NCBI GenBank assembly: GCA_051653685.1
Contig: JBOFWQ010000093.1
Location: forward strand, 1-14,675
Reading direction: 5' to 3'
Length of the DNA stretch: 14,675 nt
DNA from: Faucicola sp937889485
GTDB taxonomy: Bacteria; Pseudomonadota; Gammaproteobacteria; Pseudomonadales; Moraxellaceae
Numbering within the stretch: the stretch's first letter is position 1; the number at the start of each line of letters is the position of its first letter. The notes beneath the pieces are model-generated. The model had not been told where the DNA came from and made no database searches. It saw only the letters and a program-made list of their open reading frames with translations. Made by a program: the position numbers and the translations under genes. Positions 1 to 5,767 of the stretch are shown here, piece after piece.

Positions 1-152
1 GACGCGCTTACCTCGCCTTGGGGGTTGGGATTGGCAGGTTTTTGGCAGGCAGTCAATGCACTAAGTGACAAGCCTATGCCTGCAGCGAGACTAACTTTTG
101 CCACAGACCACGGGTTTATGCGCTGAGTAAAAAAAAGAGATAAGCTCATCAT
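1..152 (-). CDS. N-terminal part of a lipoprotein, cut by the window edge
   Basis: Reading the minus strand from the ATG at 152 gives about 50 open codons with no stop before the left edge. The protein begins MMSLSLFFTQR, continues with a hydrophobic stretch (about residues 19-33) and reaches a lipobox L-T-A-C with the cysteine at residue 36. A Gln- and Pro-rich linker follows. This is a typical lipoprotein signal peptide with a signal peptidase II site, so the mature protein should be membrane-anchored in the periplasm; residue +2 is Gln, which fits outer-membrane sorting. The start is probably 152 because AAGG (minus strand, 167-164) lies 11 nt upstream; the adjacent ATG at 149 is an alternative. 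The functional domain lies outside the window, so no function can be given. It is divergent from the ompV-like gene. Confidence 0.7.
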   Translation of the reverse strand, partial: MMSLSLFFTQRINPWSVAKVSLAAGIGLSLSALTACQKPANPNPQGEVSA

Positions 153-409
153 GGGTATTCTAGCCTTTTTTATTGCGTTATAAAATATCGAGGATCAACA
201 GAATTATTCATAAATGTTATATTATAACATTATACTATCTAACTCAAGCGACTAGATGCTCAACTATCTATTTATCTATGAAAATTGGTGGTTTTTTTAA
301 TGAAATATGGCTGTTTGGTATGGGCATTTTATGCCATAATTTGGTAAAAATTACGGCAATTTTTCTATATCGCTACTTTATTATTCGCCCCAATCTAGGA
401 AATAATGTT
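153..409. promoter_or_regulatory. AT-rich divergent intergenic region with 19-bp palindrome
   Basis: This 257-bp region separates the minus-strand lipoprotein from the plus-strand ompV-like gene. It holds a perfect inverted repeat at 213-231 (AATGTTATA, central T, TATAACATT). Sigma70 -10-like hexamers surround it: TATACT at 231-236 on the plus strand, and TATAAT on the minus strand at 226-221 and 234-229. I see no good -35 partner for any of them. Closer to the ompV-like gene, TTGGTA (341-346), a 17-nt spacer and TCTATA (364-369) form a weak promoter candidate. A weak AT-only hairpin (346-352 with 358-364) overlaps that candidate. No coding region is supported here: the open frame running upstream from 410 lacks a ribosome site and a signal-like N-terminus. 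Confidence 0.45.
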
Positions 410-1180
410 ATGAAGAAAATTACCGCTGGCGCTGCTTTGATCACAGGTTTGATGGGTGTGAGTCTATCACACGCTCAGTCACTCCCCATTAATAACAATG
501 CTCGGCTAAAACTGGGCGCGAATGCGTCAATCAATCATTATGGATACGACAAAGACAATGATATCACTTTGATGCCACAAGCATTTTATGACAATAACCG
601 TCTGTATATTGAAGGCAGCGAGGCAGGTGTTTATGGTTATAAAGATGCCAACAATGAATGGCGGCTCACCGCAAGTTATGACGGCCGCGCTTTTGACCCT
701 AATGACAGCGACCATGCAGCCATCAAACATCTAGACGAGCGCAAATGGTCAGCCTTGATTGGGTCAAGCTACATGCGAATTACGCCGTATGGCGGCTTTA
801 AGGTGCAAGCAGAAACCGACGCGTTAGGCCGCAGTGATGGCACCACGGCTAAAATCGCCCATCTAAGCAAATTTAAAGCCATGGATAATAAATTGACGGT
901 TTATCCAGAGCTTGGCTTACAGTGGTACAACGACAAGTACAATGATTATTATTTTGGAGTAAGCCAGCAAGAAGCGGCACGTTCGGGCGTAAGCCGCTAC
1001 CAAGCCGATAGCAGTGTTAACCCCTACTTCAATATCAGCGCCAGTTACAACTTTACCCCACGTTGGAGCGGCTTTGTGAGCCAACATTTAGAATATCTAA
1101 GTGACACGCAAAAAGATAGCCCACTGGTAGACAGCCGCATTGATAGCAAAACCAAAGTGGGTTTTAACTATCAATTTTAA
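410..1180 (+). CDS. MipA/OmpV family outer-membrane protein
   Basis: The product has 256 residues and is a predicted outer-membrane beta-barrel of the MipA/OmpV family. Residues 1-22 form a signal peptide (MKK, hydrophobic core, S-H-A cleavage site before Gln23). The mature part alternates polar and aromatic residues as barrel strands do and ends in Phe, the usual C-terminal residue for BAM-assembled barrels. The family hallmark lies near residues 180-206: YYFGVSQQEAARSG, followed by a Y-Q-A-D segment and N-P-Y. Family members are structural or scaffold outer-membrane proteins (MipA associates with MltA and PBP1B in E. coli), but the precise role of this copy cannot be read from sequence. The frame is open upstream to 173; I chose ATG 410 because the signal peptide begins there and AGGA lies about 10 nt upstream. 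It stands alone and is convergent with the next gene. Confidence 0.87.
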   Translation: MKKITAGAALITGLMGVSLSHAQSLPINNNARLKLGANASINHYGYDKDNDITLMPQAFYDNNRLYIEGSEAGVYGYKDANNEWRLTASYDGRAFDPNDSDHAAIKHLDERKWSALIGSSYMRITPYGGFKVQAETDALGRSDGTTAKIAHLSKFKAMDNKLTVYPELGLQWYNDKYNDYYFGVSQQEAARSGVSRYQADSSVNPYFNISASYNFTPRWSGFVSQHLEYLSDTQKDSPLVDSRIDSKTKVGFNYQF

Positions 1181-1194
1181 CAAAACCGTAAGCT

Positions 1195-1248
1195 ATGCCA
1201 CCGCTATTAACCCATAAAGATTGGGTTATAAAAATGGGTTGGTGGCAT
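1195..1248. terminator. Hairpin between convergent genes, possible bidirectional terminator
   Basis: ATGCCACC (1195-1202) pairs with GGTGGCAT (1241-1248), and inside it AACCCAT (1209-1215) pairs with ATGGGTT (1234-1240), leaving a one-sided bulge. The structure lies between the stop of the ompV-like gene (1180) and the end of the convergent 90-residue gene (stop 1226), overlapping that gene's last codons. Neither side has a clean T-tract directly after the stem, so this is a weaker terminator call than those at 3793 and 8675. Confidence 0.45.
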
Positions 1249-1498
1249 CACTTACATTTTGCTGCTGCTCAGCTTTGAGCTGGGTTTGGTCAACTGCCTG
1301 TGCATCATGCTCTTCTAAGTAACCAATAACCTCGGTTAATACTTGCTGTAATTGTTTTGCCAACGCCAAACTTTGCTGATCTATGGTAAAGGTGGCGCTA
1401 CCATACCAATTAACTTGTGCGCCCTGATTTTCAAGGGTGATATCACCCAAAGACACACTTTGGCTATCATCTTGAAACGGTTTAAATACTGGTTGCAT
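1226..1498 (-). CDS. Small protein of unknown function
   Basis: The product has 90 residues and I do not recognise its family. It starts MQPVFKPFQDD. The first 45 residues look beta-rich, a likely helix follows (about residues 44-65, from SLALAKQLQQVL into an E-E-H run), and the tail is rich in Gln. There is no signal peptide, no membrane segment and no cysteine, so it should be cytoplasmic. The ribosome site is good: AGGA with 5 nt to the ATG. It lies 48 nt downstream of the endonuclease lipoprotein on the same strand with no terminator visible between them, so the two are probably co-transcribed. That pairing could mean a functional link, but nothing in the sequence proves it. Its codon use and composition look like those of its neighbours. 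Confidence 0.7.
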   Translation of the reverse strand: MQPVFKPFQDDSQSVSLGDITLENQGAQVNWYGSATFTIDQQSLALAKQLQQVLTEVIGYLEEHDAQAVDQTQLKAEQQQNVSDATNPFL

Positions 1499-1546
1499 AT
1501 TTTTCCTATGAAGTCGTATCGGTGTTGGGGTGTCATCTAATGACGT

Positions 1547-2404
1547 TTATTTAATAGCAATGGGTGCTGTATTAGCAGGTAAATTTGGGAACGCGTCCAC
1601 GCCTGTGCGTTTTTTTAGGGTGCTTAGGCTAATTTTTTCTACGGTATCGCTATTATCGTTGGGGCTAAGAAAGGCTATCGCTTGATTTTGGCTTGGAATA
1701 TATATCGCCTTAAAAAAATGTGAGGGCACCAAAACACGGTTTTTTAGCCGTTTGACCTCTGGGGTCAGATACGCCACGCCCGTTACCACGTAGCTGGCAC
1801 CATATTTTTGGGTAAGATTGCGGGTTTGGGTTTCTATTTTGACCCACGTCTTTCGATTATTTTCTGGTGCTTGTGGGGCAATATTAGCAAGGCTAAAGCT
1901 GTCTGATTGGGAGGAAGGGTTTGCCATATCGGCATTTGGGGCTAAATGCCCGCGGTCATAGCCACTATTGGTATAATCATTTAGCAAGCTTCGGCGATCT
2001 TTTGGCAGCCGTGGTTCTTCATGAAAATTATCGGTTCTGGGCAAGTTTTTGGCGGCAGTTAAGCGTTGACGCGTCAAATATTCTGCCACCCAAATAGGCG
2101 TTTTTGATACGCCTGAATACATCACCGCAAACCCATCAAAACACAGTGGGTAGCTATCTTTGGCAAGTTTGGCAGTGATTTTTGGTTGGTTTTTGTCAAA
2201 AAACTGTTTTTGGCAAGCGCTAAATTTTGGGTCTAGGACGCTAGCGGGGGCGCTTGCATCGGCACTGGCAGTGTTGGCAGATTGGGCGGCAGCGTTATTG
2301 GCATTGGTGGAGGAACTAGTATTGCAGCCCGCCAGCGTGAGTAATGACAACCCCAATGTGGTGGCGGTCGTCATTTTTAGTAGAGACATTTTTAGCAGAG
2401 ACAT
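1547..2404 (-). CDS. DNA/RNA non-specific endonuclease, lipoprotein
   Basis: The product has 285 residues and belongs to the NUC family (Serratia nuclease type), Mg-dependent enzymes that cut DNA and RNA without sequence preference. The active-site motif DRGH(L)AP is at residues 150-156 with the catalytic His at 153. The metal-binding Asn fits N183 in the segment ENNRKTW, equivalent to the NQGAW region of Serratia nuclease. The N-terminus has a hydrophobic stretch and a lipobox L-A-G-C with Cys27; a Ser/Ala/Asn-rich linker follows to about residue 55. The mature enzyme should therefore be tethered at the outer membrane, facing the periplasm or the outside, where it could degrade extracellular or incoming nucleic acid. 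TAAGG lies 6 nt before ATG 2404. The first ten residues are a duplicated MSLLK, giving three in-frame ATGs (2404, 2389, 2374). The 90-residue gene follows 48 nt downstream. Confidence 0.88.
   Translation of the reverse strand: MSLLKMSLLKMTTATTLGLSLLTLAGCNTSSSTNANNAAAQSANTASADASAPASVLDPKFSACQKQFFDKNQPKITAKLAKDSYPLCFDGFAVMYSGVSKTPIWVAEYLTRQRLTAAKNLPRTDNFHEEPRLPKDRRSLLNDYTNSGYDRGHLAPNADMANPSSQSDSFSLANIAPQAPENNRKTWVKIETQTRNLTQKYGASYVVTGVAYLTPEVKRLKNRVLVPSHFFKAIYIPSQNQAIAFLSPNDNSDTVEKISLSTLKKRTGVDAFPNLPANTAPIAIK
2375..2404 (-). repeat. 15-nt tandem duplication at the endonuclease start
   Basis: Two 15-nt units lie in tandem on the minus strand: ATGTCTCTGCTAAAA (2404-2390) and ATGTCTCTACTAAAA (2389-2375), identical at 14 of 15 positions. 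They encode MSLLK twice and multiply the available start codons, with a third ATG directly after at 2374. The frame is kept. Confidence 0.9.
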
Positions 2405-2439
2405 AGTAAGCCTTACCCATTTTTACGCATTATTGGGCT

Positions 2440-2568
2440 ATTATAAGTGAATCTTCTAGCAAACCCTAGCTATTTAATTAATAGTCATTTAATCATGATT
2501 TAACCGCTATTGATACCCATTTGGGCAGCTTATAATTTTATCGCGACAATTTGTATCGCGACAATTTG
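2440..2568. promoter_or_regulatory. Divergent promoter region of the endonuclease gene and queC
   Basis: For queC on the plus strand, TTGATA (2510-2515) and a perfect TATAAT (2531-2536) are separated by a rather short 15-nt spacer. A transcript would start near 2543 and have a leader of roughly 90 nt. For the endonuclease on the minus strand, a perfect TATAAT reads from 2445 to 2440, about 36 nt before its ATG, but no good -35 is seen. A 10-bp palindrome (AATCATGATT, 2491-2500) sits between the two promoters. Confidence 0.5.
2539..2568 (+). repeat. Perfect 15-nt tandem repeat in the queC leader
   Basis: TATCGCGACAATTTG occurs twice without a gap, at 2539-2553 and 2554-2568. It begins just after the predicted TATAAT of the queC promoter, so it would span the transcription start and the first bases of the leader. 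It is either a replication-slippage duplication or a doubled binding site. Confidence 0.9.
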
Positions 2569-2635
2569 TGCTTACGAGAGCACCTTAACCAAAAAATCTG
2601 ATAAAATAAGCAATTTGCTTGGTTTGAAAGAATTT

Positions 2636-3346
2636 ATGACTACCCTTACCTCTCCAAAAAATGCCGTTGTTTTACTTTCTGGCGGGCTTGACTCTGTTAC
2701 TTGCTTGTATTGGGCAAAAGCCCACTTTGATCAAGTCACCGCGGTGAGCTTTAATTATGGACAACGCCATAACAGTGAATTAAATGCCGCCAAAAAAATT
2801 GCTGCCGCTGCCAAGGTGCACCACCGTATTATTGATATTGATCTAGGTCAGTTAGGCGGCTCTGCGTTGACTGATGCCTCATTGGTAGTGCCTGATGCCA
2901 CGCCCACTGATTTTAGTGACAATCAGCACAATGACAGCATTCCTATTACCTATGTGCCAGCGCGTAATACCATTTTTTTATCCTATGCCCTAGCAGTGGC
3001 AGAAGTGACCCAGTCTGATGCCATCGTGATTGGGGTCAATGCAGTAGATTATTCAGGCTACCCTGATTGCCGCCCCGAATACATCGAGGCGTTTGAAAAA
3101 ATGGCGAACTTGGCAACCAAAGCTTCGGTGATGGGCAATCATCTCACAATTGCAACGCCCTTGTTACATTTAAGTAAAGCGGCTATCATAAAATTGGGTA
3201 CGTCACTGGGCGTGGATTATTCAATGACGGTATCTTGCTATCGGGCAGACGCTGAGGGCAGGGCTTGCGGTCATTGTGATAGCTGCTACTTACGCCAGCA
3301 AGGTTTTTTACAAGCTGAAATAGATGATCCAACACTTTATCAGTAA
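2636..3346 (+). CDS. queC: 7-cyano-7-deazaguanine (preQ0) synthase
   Basis: QueC converts 7-carboxy-7-deazaguanine to preQ0 with ATP and ammonia, an early step on the way to queuosine in the wobble position of tRNAs. The 236-residue length is normal for the family. The ATP-binding PP-loop SGGLDS is at residues 15-20. The C-terminal zinc site has Cys201, Cys211, Cys214 and Cys217 (pattern C-x9-C-x2-C-x2-C), and other conserved segments such as YVPARNT and a GYPDCRPEY motif are intact. The frame is open upstream to 2510, but ATG 2636 gives the normal N-terminus directly before the PP-loop strand; its ribosome site is weak (GAAAG, 5 nt upstream). No other queuosine gene is adjacent. No terminator is obvious after it. 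Confidence 0.95.
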   Translation: MTTLTSPKNAVVLLSGGLDSVTCLYWAKAHFDQVTAVSFNYGQRHNSELNAAKKIAAAAKVHHRIIDIDLGQLGGSALTDASLVVPDATPTDFSDNQHNDSIPITYVPARNTIFLSYALAVAEVTQSDAIVIGVNAVDYSGYPDCRPEYIEAFEKMANLATKASVMGNHLTIATPLLHLSKAAIIKLGTSLGVDYSMTVSCYRADAEGRACGHCDSCYLRQQGFLQAEIDDPTLYQ

Positions 3347-3454
3347 TCTATAGCCATCTTGCCAATGCTAGCCACGTTTTGTCTTACCAGTTTATTGGTG
3401 TGGGTGTAGCGGCGTCAAATGATGAACAATAATCGTTCTCTGTAAGGATAACTT

Positions 3455-3766
3455 ATGAAACATTTTGCTGTACTGACCCTGATTGCAAGTTTTGCATTGC
3501 CGTTTGCTGCTCACGCCGCCAATCCCCAACAAGTGGGCGCCTGTGTCGGTCAAATGACTGAAAAAAACATTACTGACAAAACATCCGCCACCAAAGTTTG
3601 CACCTGTGTGGTAGATGAGCAAGCCAAAATTACCCAAGCCCAAAAAACTGAGTTGGATAATTGGGTAAAAAGTGGCAAAGACGTGCGCCAAAATAAAACC
3701 TTTCAAAACATTAGTAACCGCCTAAAAGCGTGTGGCAATGGCATCAAGTTTAACCAACCACACTAG
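3455..3766 (+). CDS. Small exported four-cysteine protein, unknown function
   Basis: The product has 103 residues and I cannot assign it to a named family. Residues 1-21 are a clear Sec signal peptide (MKHF, hydrophobic core, A-H-A cleavage site). The mature protein has about 80 residues with four cysteines at 30, 49, 51 and 93, including a C-T-C pair. The central part is charged and probably helical, with many Lys, Gln and Thr. An even number of cysteines in an exported protein suggests two disulfides in the periplasm; the C-x-C pair could also bind metal or act in redox exchange, but neither is shown. AAGGA lies 7 nt before the ATG, a strong ribosome site. It lies 108 nt after queC and is followed by a strong terminator, so its transcript ends here. 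Confidence 0.8.
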   Translation: MKHFAVLTLIASFALPFAAHAANPQQVGACVGQMTEKNITDKTSATKVCTCVVDEQAKITQAQKTELDNWVKSGKDVRQNKTFQNISNRLKACGNGIKFNQPH

Positions 3767-3792
3767 TGTAATCAGGGTGCAATATGTTAATA

Positions 3793-3819
3793 GACCAGTT
3801 CGCAACTGGTCTTTTTTTT
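3793..3819 (+). terminator. Strong Rho-independent terminator
   Basis: A perfect 8-bp stem (GACCAGTT 3793-3800, AACTGGTC 3804-3811) with a 3-nt CGC loop is followed directly by eight T (3812-3819). It lies 26 nt after the stop of the four-cysteine protein gene. Confidence 0.95.
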
Positions 3820-3945
3820 GTGTGAGATGTTTGTGCTAGCGGCTAGTTTCTGCTATTGTTTGGCAATATTTTTAGAGCATTTTTTTGGGTAACTTTTGCA
3901 TTTTTTTGTGTGCTTTTTTGCACCTACTTTTTTGGAAATTCTGTC

Positions 3946-4440
3946 ATGAATACGCTGCCAAGTTTTTTAGTCCCAACTGTATCACAAAACCATCTTGCTG
4001 ATTTTTGCCACTCCCAAGTCAATTTGGCGCATTATGTGAATGAACACGCCACAGGGCTAATTTTGTACTTTTATCCCAAGGATAATACCACAGGGTGCAG
4101 CCTGCAAGCCGAGGATTTTAGCCAGCATCTGGCGCGCTTTAATGAGCTTGGGTATCAGGTTATGGGGGTGTCGCGCGATAGCCTTAAAAGCCACGAAAAA
4201 TTTATAGCTAACAAAACCATCAATTTTCCTCTTATTAGTGATCCAGATGAGCAGCTGTGCCAGTATTTTGGAATCATTGGCGAAAAAAAATTGTATGGTA
4301 AAGTGAGCCTTGGTGTGGTGCGTTCCACCTTAGTCTTTGATGCCACAGGGACGCTTATACACGAGCTACGCAACGTCCGCGCCAAAGGTCATGTGGAGAA
4401 ACTGTTAAGCTTATTGGCACCTTTGTCCGCCACGCCTTAA
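3946..4440 (+). CDS. Peroxiredoxin of the BCP/PrxQ type
   Basis: The product has 164 residues and the thioredoxin-like fold of bacterioferritin-comigratory protein / PrxQ peroxiredoxins, which reduce hydrogen peroxide and organic hydroperoxides. The active site is YFYPKDNTTGC at residues 41-51, with Thr48 and the peroxidatic Cys51. The supporting Arg is R126 in the segment VVRSTLVFD. The resolving cysteine normally five residues after the peroxidatic one in E. coli BCP is absent: position 56 is Glu. Other cysteines are C21 and C105. The frame is open upstream to a TTG at 3856 and would add about 30 Phe-rich hydrophobic residues, but ATG 3946 has GGA 8 nt upstream and gives the usual family N-terminus, so I chose it. 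The MscS-type gene follows after 70 nt and may be co-transcribed. Confidence 0.88.
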   Translation: MNTLPSFLVPTVSQNHLADFCHSQVNLAHYVNEHATGLILYFYPKDNTTGCSLQAEDFSQHLARFNELGYQVMGVSRDSLKSHEKFIANKTINFPLISDPDEQLCQYFGIIGEKKLYGKVSLGVVRSTLVFDATGTLIHELRNVRAKGHVEKLLSLLAPLSATP

Positions 4441-4510
4441 GGGGCGTTTGGTAGGGGGTTTTACTCAGCGCGGCGCTAGGAGCTGGCAAGATGAGGAGCG
4501 CAGGTGGCAG

Positions 4511-5644
4511 ATGACCGTGAAGAATTTTTTTAAAAATATTTACCACGACTTATATTATGATGTCTATAAAGCGATGGGCGGCTCATTAGAAGATGAGGCG
4601 GTGAACTGGTCGCTTTATTTGTCAAAAATTGCCAGCACGGGCATCAAGATATTGATACTGGTGGCGATACTTGCGGCGGTTTATCGGGCTGTTTTGTTGG
4701 TGATTCGTTATAACCGTTTGATACCCAATGATAGCAAATACGCGCAGTCGTTTCGCTTGGCGGCGCGGTTGTTGTGGTTGTTTGCCAGTTTATTGGCAGT
4801 GATGAGCCAACTTAACTTTGAGCCAGACACGGTTAAAGCCACTGCCAAGGCAGGTATTTGGTCGGTGATTTTTTATATGGTGTGGTACAACCTGGGTTAT
4901 TTGATGCAAAAAATGCTCAAAAACTATGGGCTCAATGCTTCTATTGAGCAGCTGTTACACAATTTGTTATCCATGCTGATTATTGTGTTGTGGATTGCCA
5001 GTGTAATGTCACAGTTTGGATTTGATATTGTTTCGGTGGTGGCAGGTCTTGGCATTGCAGGGATTGCGGTGGGGTTTGCCGCGCAGGCGACACTGGCTAA
5101 TTTTATTGCAGGTATCACTATTTTGGTTGAGCAGTCTTTTCAAGTGGGTGATTGGGTCAGCATCAATGATAAAGAAGGCAAGGTGGTACAGATTGCCCTA
5201 CGCACAACCCAAATTTTGACGCGTGATAATATTACGGTGATTTTTCCAAATTCTACGGTGGCGTCTGCCGAGGTGATTAATTTAACCTCAAAAAATCTGA
5301 TACGCTTTGATATTGAGGTAAGAATTGCGTTGGAGGCGGATATTGAGGCGGCACGGGCGATTATTATAGCAATTTTACTTGATACCAAAGAAGTGCTTGA
5401 GCGCCCTGCTCCCACTGCGACTGTGGATAAAGTGGGAGATTTTGGGGTATTTTTTATTGTCCGTTTTTGGCTTAATCCACCGCATGTGTCACGCCTGCCT
5501 TTTATCAAAGAGGGTTTGCGAGAGCAAATCAAACACGCCTTAGATGCCGCGGGTATTGCCACCCCCTACCCACATATGCAGTTAATGTTGCCGTTGCCAG
5601 ATGCAGATCAAGCAGCGCTGACGCCTCGCACGCCTGCTGATTGA
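4511..5644 (+). CDS. Mechanosensitive ion channel, MscS family
   Basis: The product has 377 residues and is an inner-membrane channel of the small-conductance mechanosensitive family, which opens under membrane tension to release solutes after osmotic downshock. Hydrophobic segments lie at about 44-66, 82-100, 114-133 and 150-167. The pore helix follows at about 172-206, with the Gly/Ala-rich pattern GLGIAGIAVGFAAQ typical of MscS TM3. The beta domain after it (QVGDWVSI, then IFPNSTV) and the alpha/beta C-terminal domain ending with TPYPHMQL are also typical. With about four segments before the pore helix it is larger than E. coli MscS (286 residues, three TMs in all) and resembles the YbdG/YnaI-like subgroups, but the subgroup is not certain. 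A TTG at 4448 would lengthen it; ATG 4511, with AGG 6 nt upstream, is preferred. It follows the peroxiredoxin gene by 70 nt. Confidence 0.9.
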   Translation: MTVKNFFKNIYHDLYYDVYKAMGGSLEDEAVNWSLYLSKIASTGIKILILVAILAAVYRAVLLVIRYNRLIPNDSKYAQSFRLAARLLWLFASLLAVMSQLNFEPDTVKATAKAGIWSVIFYMVWYNLGYLMQKMLKNYGLNASIEQLLHNLLSMLIIVLWIASVMSQFGFDIVSVVAGLGIAGIAVGFAAQATLANFIAGITILVEQSFQVGDWVSINDKEGKVVQIALRTTQILTRDNITVIFPNSTVASAEVINLTSKNLIRFDIEVRIALEADIEAARAIIIAILLDTKEVLERPAPTATVDKVGDFGVFFIVRFWLNPPHVSRLPFIKEGLREQIKHALDAAGIATPYPHMQLMLPLPDADQAALTPRTPAD

Positions 5645-5721
5645 AGCTTGCCATGGGTCATCTTAACTGGCGTTTTATTCAATAAAATCGCGTATTCGAG
5701 CGTTTTTGCCCAGCATAAACA

Positions 5722-5730
5722 TGTTAGAAT
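5722..5730 (+). promoter_or_regulatory. Extended -10 promoter candidate for rlmKL
   Basis: TGT followed by TAGAAT (5722-5730) matches an extended -10 element (TGn plus hexamer). It lies 38 nt before the chosen rlmKL start. A good -35 is missing (TTTTTG at 5703-5708 is the nearest by spacing), which is tolerated in extended -10 promoters. Confidence 0.4.
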
Positions 5731-5767
5731 AGTAGGTTACTATTACTTTGATTTTTTGGCAGTTTTT

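Noticed and set aside
173..409. An 80-residue upstream extension of the ompV-like protein.
   Set aside because: It would bury the clear signal peptide inside the protein and has no ribosome site at its start.
2569..2635. A preQ1 riboswitch in the queC leader, suggested by the pathway and an A-rich run (AACCAAAAAATC).
   Set aside because: I could not draw the required stem and pseudoknot of any preQ1 class; the A-run alone is not evidence.
3856..3945. An N-terminal hydrophobic extension of the peroxiredoxin, starting at a TTG, that might make it membrane-anchored.
   Set aside because: There is no ribosome site before the TTG, the stretch is Phe-rich because the DNA is T-rich, and ATG 3946 has a ribosome site and gives the standard family N-terminus.
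4432..4449. Terminator between the peroxiredoxin gene and the MscS-type gene (ACGCC / GGCGT stem).
   Set aside because: The stem is only 5 bp and is followed by two or three T and then G; too weak to call.
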